DNA from: Euperipatoides rowelli
Lineage: Eukaryota; Onychophora; Udeonychophora; Euonychophora; Peripatopsidae
Assembly (NCBI GenBank): GCA_003024985.2
Contig: PXIH01S0019896.1
Direction: 5' to 3' (one strand)
Length of the DNA: 11,750 bases
The translations under genes and the position numbers were made by a program. Shown piece by piece: positions 1 to 7,352 of this stretch. The number at the start of each line of letters is the position of its first letter. Positions within the stretch are counted from its first letter, which is position 1. Below the pieces are notes generated by a model. It was not told the DNA's origin, made no database searches, and saw nothing but the letters and a program-made list of their open reading frames with translations.

Positions 1-768
1 ATTATTGTAAATTTCCTTATATCCAAAAGGGATTGTACATTCTTTCTTTTCTTTTATTTACACGTATATACAGTAAGTCATCTTTAGCATTTGGCAATAA
101 TCCTATTGTAAAGTATAAATTATTGATGATAATATAGATAAATAAATAAATACTGAGAAAAAAGAAGAAGAAAAAAAATTTGCAGTCAGCATATTTTCGG
201 ATACTTTAACGCCTAGTTTTCAAATTTGTATTTATTTTCCCATGCTATGTTTCAAGCTTGACTAGCAAAGACTGCGCATGTTTATAAGTCCACAAGCTCA
301 CTGTGCATGTGTTATAGAATTTAGGTAAAAAATTTCAAAAACGATCAAAAAAAAGATATTACACCCGTTGATTATCTAAGGGTTGAGTCGTGATTATTTA
401 TTAACGTAGTAAGAGTTAGGGTTCAGGTTTGAGGTAAGGTTTAGGTCTGTAGACAAAGATAAACCAACTACACTTTACTACAGTACATGTGACTAAAATA
501 AATTGATACTTGGAAGATTAGTCGCTTGTAAAGATTTAATTGCTGCTGCCCTCTAACGAATGTTATGAAAAATAACCAAACTTAAATTTGAAAAGTTTAT
601 TAAAAAAATCCGTTTTAAGTACTGCAGCTATTCAGCCTAAAAGAAATATTTTTCAATGTTTTAATATATATATATATTAACTACTGAATACATCAAGCAT
701 GGAGTATAGATAAAACATTGCTGCAGAGTTTCTATTCATTCTGTGATCCCCAGACTGCATCTAAAGAA
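1..768. other. 5' flank of NPRL2, no recognised gene
   Basis: AT-rich sequence with many stops in all frames and no protein I recognise. It must hold the promoter and 5' UTR of the exon starting at 773, but I see no TATA box, CpG-rich block or clear initiator. It contains a degenerate telomere-like run (variants of TTAGGG) at about 411-448 and a short AT dinucleotide run at about 665-677. In the frame of the NPRL2 start there is an in-frame stop at 707-709, so the coding region cannot extend further upstream without a splice. Confidence 0.6.
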
Positions 769-792
769 ATGCATGATGGCCGGTGGAGATAA
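769..792 (+). promoter_or_regulatory. Overlapping upstream ORF (7 codons plus stop)
   Basis: An ATG at 769-771 lies four bases upstream of the NPRL2 ATG at 773 in another frame. It encodes M-H-D-G-R-W-R and stops at TAA 790-792, inside the NPRL2 exon. Its context is fair (G at -3, C at +4) and better than that of the 773 ATG. A scanning ribosome would meet it first, so it could lower NPRL2 translation if the transcript starts upstream. Regulation is inferred; the ORF itself is plainly visible. Confidence 0.45.
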
Positions 793-856
793 TAGGATAA
801 AATGTATATTCTTTAGTGAATTTCATCATATAGCTGGTCCGAAAATTACATTTCAG
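773..856 (+). CDS. NPRL2: NPRL2 first coding exon (partial gene)
   Basis: Reads as an N-terminal segment that includes CIFFSEF and GPKITFQ, the strongly conserved start of NPRL2 (nitrogen permease regulator-like 2). NPRL2 is a cytosolic/lysosomal subunit of the GATOR1 complex, which with NPRL3 and DEPDC5 acts as a GTPase-activating complex on Rag GTPases and represses TORC1 during amino acid shortage. Two adjacent in-frame ATGs (773 and 776) are possible starts. The second has the better context (A at -3, G at +4) and gives a lead of about the family's length before CIFFSEF. The frame is open from the stop at 707. The exon ends exactly at CAG|GTTTGT after 27 codons from 776, a phase 0 junction. 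The rest of the roughly 380-residue protein lies outside the window or was not found. Recognition is from the protein motif. The function is family knowledge. Confidence 0.86.
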
Positions 857-862
857 GTTTGT
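854..862 (+). other. NPRL2: Splice donor of NPRL2 exon 1
   Basis: CAG|GTTTGT is a good match to the eukaryotic 5' splice site. It falls where homology to the NPRL2 N-terminus stops, and the frame runs into stops soon afterwards. GT is at 857-858. Confidence 0.8.
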
Positions 863-920
863 TTACAAATTAAAAATCAATCTTTGTAAAAGCAACTGTA
901 GAAAATCTTTTATTGCTAAT

Positions 921-1777
921 CGTATTGTATTTGTATTGTATTTATTACTCCAAAAGAAACCTTACAGATTATATGGAGATGTGAACATAATAATAAAAAA
1001 TATATGCAATCATATGGCACTGTAACAATTACAAATAAAAACACATGAAACAAACAAAAAATAAGTCAATGCGCCCACATTATACCCAAAAATATAACAA
1101 AAAAAAAACAAGCACCAAATATTATTTAGGCCTACAGATTACATCAAAAAAGAAAATATACACTGAATATATAAAAATAAGTAATATCTCTAGTCCAAAA
1201 AATATTCATCAAGAGAATAGTAAGTCTTATCAACCAACAAAGACTTTAGTTTTATTTTAAATTTGACAAAATTTTTTTCAAGTTCCTCAAGTTCCTGGTC
1301 TCTTCTAGCCTACTTTTACTAAGAATTTCTCCAAAAATCTAGATCTATTCTTGTGTAATGATTTCAAATTATTACACAAGAATCAATGTAGGCCTACAGT
1401 TTCCATGTACTTGAATTAGAATTTAAAAACCAGTTAGGCTAAATTCATTTGAAATTTGATGATGTACAGTGCATGCATGATAGATCAAAGTTATCTATTT
1501 TTCAGGATCTTCATTTAGATAAATTCTAAATGGTATTCTAGATCATATCGTTAGAATTAGGAGAGCAAATAATTACTTCTGATTTAATGCATTAAGAAAT
1601 ATACAATAAAGTTAAACATCAAAATATATAGGCCTATAGGTTACTGTACATACAAAAAAGATGCAATACTATACACATGGATACACAAACATACCTACAG
1701 TATAGGCTATTATACAGCATATACTGTACAGACACAAAATTAATTTAAGACTAATGATTTTTACATATCTGAAATCA
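921..1777 (-). repeat. Probable 3' UTR and tail of the CR1/L2-like LINE
   Basis: On the - strand, downstream of the LINE ORF2 stop at 1778, there is AT-rich noncoding sequence. It ends in an AATAAA (complement of 941-946) followed by short ATACA-type tandem units down to about 921. A short simple-repeat 3' end of this kind is usual for CR1/L2-clade LINEs. The stretch also contains a 13-bp-stem hairpin at 1347-1383 and three copies of the palindrome TAGGCCTA (1127, 1389, 1629). Assignment to the LINE is inferred from position and orientation only. No protein is encoded; the open frame at 1045-1260 is low-complexity. Confidence 0.35.
1347..1383. repeat. Inverted repeat, 13-bp perfect stem, 11-nt loop
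   Basis: The arm ATTCTTGTGTAAT at 1347-1359 is perfectly complemented by ATTACACAAGAAT at 1371-1383 with an 11-base spacer. Function unknown; it may be part of a small repeat element. Confidence 0.8.
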
Positions 1778-1782
1778 TTAGT
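1750..1782. repeat. Inverted repeat, 11-bp perfect stem, 11-nt loop
   Basis: ACTAATGATTT at 1750-1760 and AAATCATTAGT at 1772-1782 are exact reverse complements separated by 11 bases. On the - strand it straddles the stop codon of the LINE ORF2 fragment (1778-1780), so it might be a 3' end structure of that element. That role is a guess. Confidence 0.75.
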
Positions 1783-1894
1783 CATTGATAAGGAGAAATT
1801 TGTAGTAGAAATTTCTAATTGATTTAATTGATTGAGCCTTTCTTATTTCTGGTGGTATTGTTTTCCAGTGTAGATTGGCATAGTTTACAAACAT
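1778..1894 (-). pseudogene. LINE ORF2 C-terminal end fragment
   Basis: The - strand reads 38 codons and a stop. The pattern W-K-T-I-P-P-E-I-R-K-A-Q-S followed by a basic F/Y-rich tail is the typical C-terminal end of CR1/L2/Jockey-type ORF2 proteins (W, then IP, then IR-x-A-x-S, then about 15 residues and a stop). Translation would continue upstream on the - strand, but a hAT-type MITE interrupts it at 1892. On the far side (from 2417, with 2409-2416 duplicated) the same frame stays open for a short way, including I-W-G-T-I. It is probably the tail of the larger LINE at 3302-5605, with additional sequence inserted between. There is no complete ORF and it is not functional. Confidence 0.6.
1884..1891. 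repeat. hAT target site duplication, left copy
   Basis: TTTACAAA immediately left of the MITE; the identical copy is at 2409-2416. Confidence 0.85.
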
Positions 1895-2408
1895 TGTTGC
1901 CAGATTGAGGGTAATTGCCTGAAAATCGGGTATTTTGGAGGCTTGCGGATATTCACCAAAATGAGGGCATTTGGGGGTATTTTATTTTTATGCGTATACA
2001 TTAAGTATCTTCCAAAATTTTCCTTTTGTTTTCATGTACTGTAATTTGTACACTACAGTATGTGTGTTGGCCGCATGTCATGTCAAAAATAATAATGATT
2101 CAAACCAAAGATAATCCAATTAAGGAGTAGGAGTTTAGATCGTCCCATCATGTGATTATAAACTAATGAATCAGTGGACAATGATAAGCCATAACGTGGT
2201 GAAGTCTGAGATCCAGACGATAGTTTCAGTTTAAAATTAAATAAAATTTGATTGAGATTGGTAAGCTTAAAAAAAAAAAAAAAAGCTTATCAATTTTTTT
2301 TTTTATTCATGTCCCACTTTTTTTTCACCAAAATATGGTCACTTTAGATTTGAGGGTAATTTGGGGCCTGGCTGAGGGAAATTTTGTTAGGGCAGTCTGG
2401 CAACCCTG
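1892..2408. mobile_element. Nonautonomous hAT-type MITE with 8-bp TSD
   Basis: The left end CATTGTTGCCAGATTG (1892-1907) and the reverse complement of the right end, CAGGGTTGCCAGACTG (2393-2408), match at 13 of 16 positions and begin CA as hAT ends do. The element is flanked by a perfect 8-bp direct repeat TTTACAAA at 1884-1891 and 2409-2416, the hallmark target duplication of hAT transposases. The 517-bp interior has no transposase. It holds a poly-A/poly-T hairpin near 2261-2290 and low-complexity T runs. An apparent open frame at 2248-2472 runs through this poly-A and is not a gene. The element sits inside, and therefore postdates, the LINE ORF2 fragment. Confidence 0.85.
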
Positions 2409-2416
2409 TTTACAAA
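2409..2416. repeat. hAT target site duplication, right copy
   Basis: TTTACAAA immediately right of the MITE terminus GGCAACCCTG, identical to 1884-1891. Confidence 0.85.
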
Positions 2417-2469
2417 TATGGTTCCCCATATTGGTACTTCTTTGTTTTACAAATATATTTTTATTGTAT

Positions 2470-3301
2470 TAATTTCATTATTACTAGGGTTTTATTATTA
2501 TAAACAAAGAATATTATTTAGGCTACATGAAATAACAAAAAATACAATTCCTTTTTATAAGCTCTTATCCCAAACAAAGCAGATGTAGAGCTTATTTACA
2601 CACATTTCAAACAATAATTAATTGATTATAAACATTAAAATAAAAAATTGATCTTGCCAATACGACAATCTTGATGTCCATGCCATAATCCAGATGAAAT
2701 CATTAATCAGCAGAAATGTCAAATAAGCAAACACCAGATAAAATCCATCAAATACTGCCATCGAGTTAGAGTTCAATGAATTCTGCTTACACATTGCTAG
2801 GCTACATAATCTTGCGTAGACAGATAAAGCCTCAACAGTCCGCCATTTCAAATAAACGTAACACGCCAAGTGAAATCACAATCAAGAGTAAAGAAATGGA
2901 TTAATCGCCTTGAACAACTTCAAGGGGAAAAAAACTTAAGTTATGGTAAATATAATACAAGATGGAAAATATTTCATTGAAAGTTCAGAATTATGAACAA
3001 ACATTTAAAAACATTAAAATCCCAGTTTATAGATAACAGCATGTCAGAAACCTAGGTAGATGCCTAGATATCCAAAACGGAACAATAGTCGGATTCCACC
3101 ATATAAATATCTACTGCTATACAAAAACCAATAAATTAACACTATAAATGCAATCTGGGCAGAAAATAAAGTTTAAAAACTATAAATTGACTTAAAAAAA
3201 ATTTAAAATATTTACAAAGCTGGAAAGATGATGCTGCTACTAGGGCGCACATATGAATAATAGAACAGGTCAATAATTCTCTAAGTTCGATTGGTGTCTG
3301 T
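2470..3301. other. Stretch without recognised features
   Basis: AT-rich sequence lying between two - strand LINE fragments. The one open frame here (2618-2869, - strand, 83 codons) encodes a hydrophobic peptide with W, F, I and L runs that resembles no family I know, and composition alone can explain it. The region may be an insertion into the LINE or a very decayed middle part of its ORF2 C-terminus. Confidence 0.4.
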
Positions 3302-3634
3302 TCATTTAAGCATTTCCAAGTCAGTTGTCCTAGGTGGAATTCTCTTTTTATGCAGTGATAGACATCCTAATTTAAACAGAGCTTCAGTAGCACTATATTT
3401 TCTACCGCCAAATACAATTGCTCTGGCAGCCGTGTTTAGGACTATTTCCAATCTTTGTTGAAGCATAGCACCACAGTTACCCCAAACATTCACAATAATT
3501 AAAAGGGGAGCTATTGTGGCATTATATAATAAACATAATTCTTTAATACCAAAGTGCTTTCGAACTCTAAATAATATTTTAGTGATATTTAAAACCCTTT
3601 TTGATAAATTTTCCACTTGCACAGTCCAAGTCAA
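3302..3634 (-). pseudogene. LINE ORF2 post-RT domain
   Basis: An open 110-codon stretch with L-Y-N-A-T-I-A-P-L, V-W-G-N-C, L-x-x-R-L-E-I, N-T-A-A-R-A-I and A-T-E-A-L-F-K-L. This is the familiar region after the RT palm in CR1/L2-like ORF2 proteins, where the usual sequence is Y-x-x-L-I-x-P and W-G-N followed by LQK-like and RAIxx patterns. A stop at 3302-3304 ends it early, about 100 residues before the family's usual C-terminus. The missing end may be the fragment at 1778-1894. It acts in template binding and target-primed reverse transcription in intact elements. Confidence 0.75.
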
Positions 3635-3895
3635 ATGACTATAGGCCTATACAGTATATAGCCTATATATTCCTAAAAAGTTTATAGTGGAGGAAAATTT
3701 GACTTTATAATCGAAGAGGTCAAAGGAAATGTTGGAAAAAAATCATACTTTCTAGCCTATGCTTAAATTTGGTATGGTATTTAAAATGGTGTAGCCTATT
3801 TAGTTTTTTCATAATGTATTTGTAAAAGATTACTGTCTAACCAATTGGACATAAGGTTGGGGTCACTGAAATTTGTCAAGCATGGAGGTCATATT

Positions 3896-4450
3896 ATTAC
3901 CTTTAATGAACAATATTAGATCGTCTGCATACATTATAAATCACAATGTTTATGGAAGTCAGGCAGAGCATTAATATAGATTATAAAGAGGAGTGGCCCT
4001 AGAACAGTTCCTTGTGGGACACCTGTAAGGACTTTCTTGAAATCGGATAGTTGATTTCCAATTTTCACTGCTTGCCATCTATCTTGTAAATATATCCATA
4101 CCAATGCACAACACTTTTTTCAATAGGAGATCTATGGAGACGCAATCAAATGATCTCCTCAAGTCTAGTTTGATAGCAGAACGGAGTTATTACTATCAAT
4201 TGCTGTCATCCATTTATTTGTCAGTGTAATCAAACATGTTTCCGTAGAGTTCTTTTTTCTGAAACCGTATTGTCTTGGGCTAAGAAATGATATGGACTAA
4301 AGGTGTGACGTTAGTTGAGTTTTAACAATTTGTTCAATGACCTTACTTATTATTGAAAGAACAGAAATCGGTCAATAATTAGCTGGGCCTTTTATTTTGC
4401 CACCTTTATAAATTGGTGTGACAAATGCCCTCTTCTAGCAGTCAGGGTAT
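3896..4450 (-). pseudogene. LINE reverse transcriptase core, degraded
   Basis: Translated on the - strand in two or three frames, the RT blocks appear in order. A finger block with TPIYKGGKIKGPANY is at about 4376-4425, QYGF with the following STET at about 4220-4275, and motif A LDLRRSFD at about 4148-4175. Motif [14 protein letters not shown] starts at 4023, and motif C YADD is at 3920-3931 with LILF after it. The catalytic aspartates of motifs A and C are still encoded. A frameshift lies between motif B and YADD (about 3932-3965), and stops occur upstream of motif A. No functional enzyme can be made from this copy. Confidence 0.85.
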
Positions 4451-4819
4451 ATTCCATCCATAAGTGATATGTTTGTCAGAAGAGTGATGAAATCAAGTGT
4501 AATTGGAAGAGATATTTTCAAAATCCAAGCATTAATAGCATCTATCCCTACTGCTGTATTTTCTGAAATGTCATTTATCAGTTTGTTGACTATGATAGTC
4601 AGTCAGTGTGAAATGAAAAACTTTCTTGGTCGAGTCAACATTATGTTCCAAGTTCGATTTAATATCATTCAAATTAGTTGTGCTGGTGTTCTTAATATTA
4701 TTATATATTGATTTCCCTGTTGATACGAAAAAATCATTTAGCAAGTCTTCTTGTAGCGAAGGTTGTTTGTGTTTAACATTTTGTTTTCTTCCTGTTACTT
4801 CATTATAATTTTCCAACAC
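4451..4819 (-). pseudogene. LINE ORF2 endonuclease-RT linker
   Basis: On the - strand, 4571-4819 is open and contains L-N-D-F-F-V-S-T-G-K, matching the usual F-N-x-F-F-x-x-x-G pattern just before the RT. 4451-4570 continues towards the fingers with A-V-G-I-D-A-I-N and L-x-x-G-I-Y-P-D-C. The + strand open frames here (4469-4711 and 4626-4808) are shadows of this reading. Confidence 0.65.
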
Positions 4820-4936
4820 TTAATTGTATCTCCATTTGCTGACATGACTAGGTTCTTGAAATATTGTCTTTTTTTCCATTTAATTAATTTTGTTAGTTTA
4901 TTTTTCTTCTGTTTATAATTATTATACAACTCATAG

Positions 4937-5134
4937 TTACCAAAACATAGTGCTTTTTTTTTTTTTNGCTAAATTTTTGTCTTTGATTAGTACTTTTATT
5001 TCCTCATCTACCCAAGGAGATGTTTTGTTAGATCTATTCTTACTTATTTTTATAAATGGTGCACATTTATCCAATGCTTTAATGATATTGTCATTAAACA
5101 ATTTCATTTGAATATTTATATAATTCCATAGCAT
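4937..5134 (-). pseudogene. LINE ORF2 segment after the endonuclease
   Basis: Open in a frame different from the endonuclease block it overlaps (5094-5134), so there is a frameshift there. It contains D-K-C-A-P-F followed by a basic run and P-W-V-D-E-E-I, the conserved P-W-x-x-x-E-I box that follows the endonuclease in CR1/L2-like ORF2. A homopolymer and an N at about 4954-4967 make the downstream end of this block unreliable. Confidence 0.65.
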
Positions 5135-5605
5135 AATGCCATGGTTGTAACTTTAAACATTCCATAAAATTTTCAGGTGAAAAAGCCCTCCAGTTTCTCG
5201 TAGTGAAGGCACTTTTAACTTTATTATTGATCTTTATATTAATGACAAAGGATATCATTAGATGGTCACTGAACCCCACCGAGTAGAACGTTTCTTCAAT
5301 CATATTAGGGTTGTTTAACCATAAATGATCAATGATTGAAGCTGATTCTTGTGAAATGCGTGTGGGGAGTGTAACCTGTTGAGTGAAAGAATATAGAGAT
5401 AAGATACTTTTCAATTTATCTGACATGCTTGTTTTCTTGTGCAAATCAATATTGAAATCACCTCCAATCAAGCAGCTCATATTATCAGAGTGTAAGAGAT
5501 CCATTAGAGATTGAAAATCCTCAAAGAAGTTAGTGGAGTTGGGCGGTCTGTATAAAATTGATAATGTAAATACAGATTGTTTATTTACATATAGAATAAT
5601 AGATT
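5094..5605 (-). pseudogene. LINE APE-type endonuclease, C-terminal part
   Basis: On the - strand it shows YRPPNS (about 5540-5560), GGDFNIDL (the G-D-F-N catalytic box), then T-R-I, S-I-I-D-H-L, and F-S-D-H-L (the terminal S-D-H catalytic motif). These are the C-terminal motifs of the exonuclease-endonuclease-phosphatase fold used by APE-type LINEs to nick genomic DNA. The first roughly 90 residues of the domain are absent. An in-frame stop lies near 5605 and no homology is seen beyond it, so the copy is 5'-truncated about here. Confidence 0.8.
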
Positions 5606-5643
5606 AATGTTCAAAGCTATTATAGGTAATTCAGGTGGAGCCA

Positions 5644-5746
5644 TGTTAATCCTATGAGAAGTTTTACATGCTAATTCAATGGAACTTTTTTTGCATGCTA
5701 ATCCTATGGAACGTTTTTACAGGCTAATCCAATGAGACATGTAAAA
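5644..5746 (+). repeat. 26-bp minisatellite, four copies
   Basis: Four head-to-tail units of 25-27 bp start at 5644, 5669, 5696 and 5722. Each begins TGCTAATCC or a close variant, continues with A or TATGGAAC or TATGAGA and ends in TTTTACA. Copies differ by several substitutions, so the array is not young. It lies between the LINE 5' truncation point and a tRNA-like sequence. Confidence 0.75.
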
Positions 5747-6600
5747 TAGTATTTATTAATAAATATTAATGATTATTTTTAATTTAATAATTGTTATAAA
5801 CTAAAAAAATAGAGGAACATTTTAAGTGGAAAAAAAAAGTAGGTGAAAAAATCGTGCTATCCAAGATTCAAACCCTAAACCATCGAGTCTTAAAGGCAAG
5901 CCAACTGCGTTACCACAAAGCCAAAACGGTAATCATTTCTTTCAGCATGAAACTATGGTATAGAAACCCACTGGTAAATAAATAAATGGTAACGAGTGTT
6001 CTATGATCCAACAATATACAGTTCAGTACCTATAAATATGCAATGTACTATACAGTATACAGTAGAAAAATAAAATATGAGTTAATACGGACAGTTTCAT
6101 TTAATTACAAGAGGGACAGATTTATTAAGCTAGACGGGACGGGTGAAGAATAAACAATAATTAGAAAAACCTGAGATGGAGACGATAGCGTGCATTTATA
6201 GCAGCGTGTCAACTTTTAAAAAGCATTCAAACAGCAATATTTCAGATATTCAATTTACAGAATACAGATATAGACGAAAGTCACGAAACACAATGTTTAT
6301 TTATAGAAATATACAAGCAGCCCAAACATTTTCAAAGATAAGAAGCTAAGTCAGAGTCGATATTCTAGGTAATGTACTATTACGATACATACTGTATCAT
6401 TGTAGAGAAAAAAATCTCTAGCGGAAAGAAAAAAAGGAGAAAGAGCAGGATATTTTATTAATAATATGGTATTAGTGGGTTTAGAATAATTATAAAGGCA
6501 GACAATCAAACGCGTTAGCATTTCAGAAACTCAAATATAGAGCGATTATATAATATACTGCATTTCACATAAAAGCCCATGAAGCTTAGTGCTTATTTAT
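5747..6600. other. AT-rich stretch with one tRNA-like segment
   Basis: Apart from the tRNA-like boxes at 5865-5915 I recognise no gene or element. It is AT-rich with scattered short palindromes such as TACAGTATAC near 6052-6062. Short phrases like TTTATTTATAG recur near 6297 and 6591 but are too short to define a repeat. Confidence 0.5.
5862..5920 (-). repeat. tRNA-like sequence (SINE head or tRNA relic)
   Basis: On the - strand, TAACGCAGTTGG (within 5901-5915) closely resembles the Pol III A box (TRGCNNAGTTGG form). GGTTTGAATC at 5865-5874 matches the B box (GGTTCRANNCC) with one change. About 26 bases separate them. The flanking 7-base stretches do not pair as an acceptor stem, so this is not an intact tRNA gene; a tRNA-derived SINE head is more likely. 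Read on the - strand, it would be followed by a body of about 120 bp and then the 26-bp tandem units at 5746-5644. Confidence 0.5.
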
Positions 6601-6606
6601 AGAACT

Positions 6607-7352
6607 ATGACATCACTTCCTGTATTTAGTAGATAGGAATTACTGTTTCTGGGACACTTCCAGTTCCGGTTTGCCTCATTTCCGTTTCCTGTCATGTGAC
6701 TTCCAGTTCCTGTCCAAAAATTCAAAATGGCCAACTTCCAGTTCCTGCTTATAGGTTTAAGGCTGTTTTTACCGGAAATGATGTCATAGGATGTTATATT
6801 ATGATGCATTATGGGTTATATGTTGACCCATAATGCATTGCAAAATCAAAGATGCTGACTTCTGGTTCCTGTTTCTTAAAGGTACCAGTATAGGGGCTTT
6901 TTAGTACCGGAAGTGACCACATGACTTCCTGTTTTATTGTCTTAGGTTCTAGGACAACTCCCATCATGCATTAGAAAAGGATAAGATGGCTGTCTTCTAT
7001 TCCTGTTTTTCTATTTAAGGTTCTAGGACAGGAAGTGACATCTTTCAAGATAGGTGACTTCCTGTTCTATTTTCTTAGGTTCTAGGACAGCTACCCATAA
7101 TGCAATATCCAAGATGGCCAACTTCCTATTCCTGTTTTTTCTATTGTCTATGGTTCTAGGACAGAAAGTGATGTATTTCCGGTTCCTGGTCTATTGTCTT
7201 AGGTTCTAGGACAGCTACCCATAATCCAATATCCAAGATGGCCAACTCCTTGTTTTTTGTATTGTCTAAGGTTCTAGGACAGAAAGTGATGTATTTCCGA
7301 ATCCTGTTCTATTGTCTTAGGTTCTAGGACATATTACCCATAATGCAAAATC
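6607..7352. repeat. Composite tandem array, 118-133-bp higher-order unit
   Basis: The phrase GGTTCTAGGACA recurs at 6945, 7019, 7078, 7152, 7202, 7270 and 7320, with alternating spacing (74, 59, 74, 50, 68, 50 bp). Two unit types thus alternate, making a dimer of 133, 124 and 118 bp. One type holds CTACCCATAATGCA followed by CCAAGATGGCC (7092-7120, repeated at about 7216 and 7335, with degenerate copies near 6958 and 6825). The other holds GACAGGAAGTGA or GACAGAAAGTGATG and TTTCCGGTTCCTG. From 6607 to 6944 the same phrases occur in scrambled, more degenerate form. There is no coding potential; the open frame on the - strand at 6597-6809 is just repeat. Confidence 0.8.
6804..6838. repeat. Inverted repeat, 13-bp perfect stem, 9-nt loop
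   Basis: ATGCATTATGGGT at 6804-6816 and ACCCATAATGCAT at 6826-6838 are exact reverse complements. The right arm is the same CCCATAATGCA phrase found in the direct repeats at 7092, 7216 and 7335, so the hairpin is two array modules facing each other. Confidence 0.85.

Larger units (their letters stand above)
3302..5605 (-). mobile_element. Decayed 5'-truncated CR1/L2-like LINE, ORF2
   Basis: Read on the - strand this is one non-LTR retrotransposon ORF2 in the order endonuclease (5605 to about 5094), linker (5134 to 4571), reverse transcriptase (about 4570 to 3890), post-RT C-terminal domain (3634 to 3302). The order and motifs are those of CR1/L2-type elements that use an APE endonuclease to nick the target and prime reverse transcription. 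Frameshifts and stops break it at several places: around 5094-5134, in the RT, just before the YADD box, and after 3302. The N-terminal part of the endonuclease and ORF1 are missing beyond about 5605, which is typical 5' truncation. It lies antisense to NPRL2. The clade call is approximate. Confidence 0.85.

Noticed and set aside
411-448. Telomere-like TTAGGG variants
   Set aside because: Only one exact hexamer and degenerate neighbours; too short for an interstitial telomere.
605-620. Match of AAAAATCCGTTTTAA near 605 and 11707
   Set aside because: A 15-base AT-rich match with no extension on either side; likely chance.
1045-1260. 71-codon + strand frame
   Set aside because: K/N/T-rich low-complexity sequence in AT-rich noncoding DNA, without motif.
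2205-2225. Similar phrase GAGAT..AGACGATAG near 2207 and 6173
   Set aside because: Too short and interrupted by mismatches to define a repeat family.
2618-2869. Hydrophobic 83-codon frame on the - strand as a membrane protein gene
   Set aside because: No recognised family, no flanking signals, AT-driven composition, and it lies between LINE fragments.
5862-5920. A functional tRNA gene
   Set aside because: Acceptor arms do not pair and the A box is imperfect; only the Pol III box pattern is kept.
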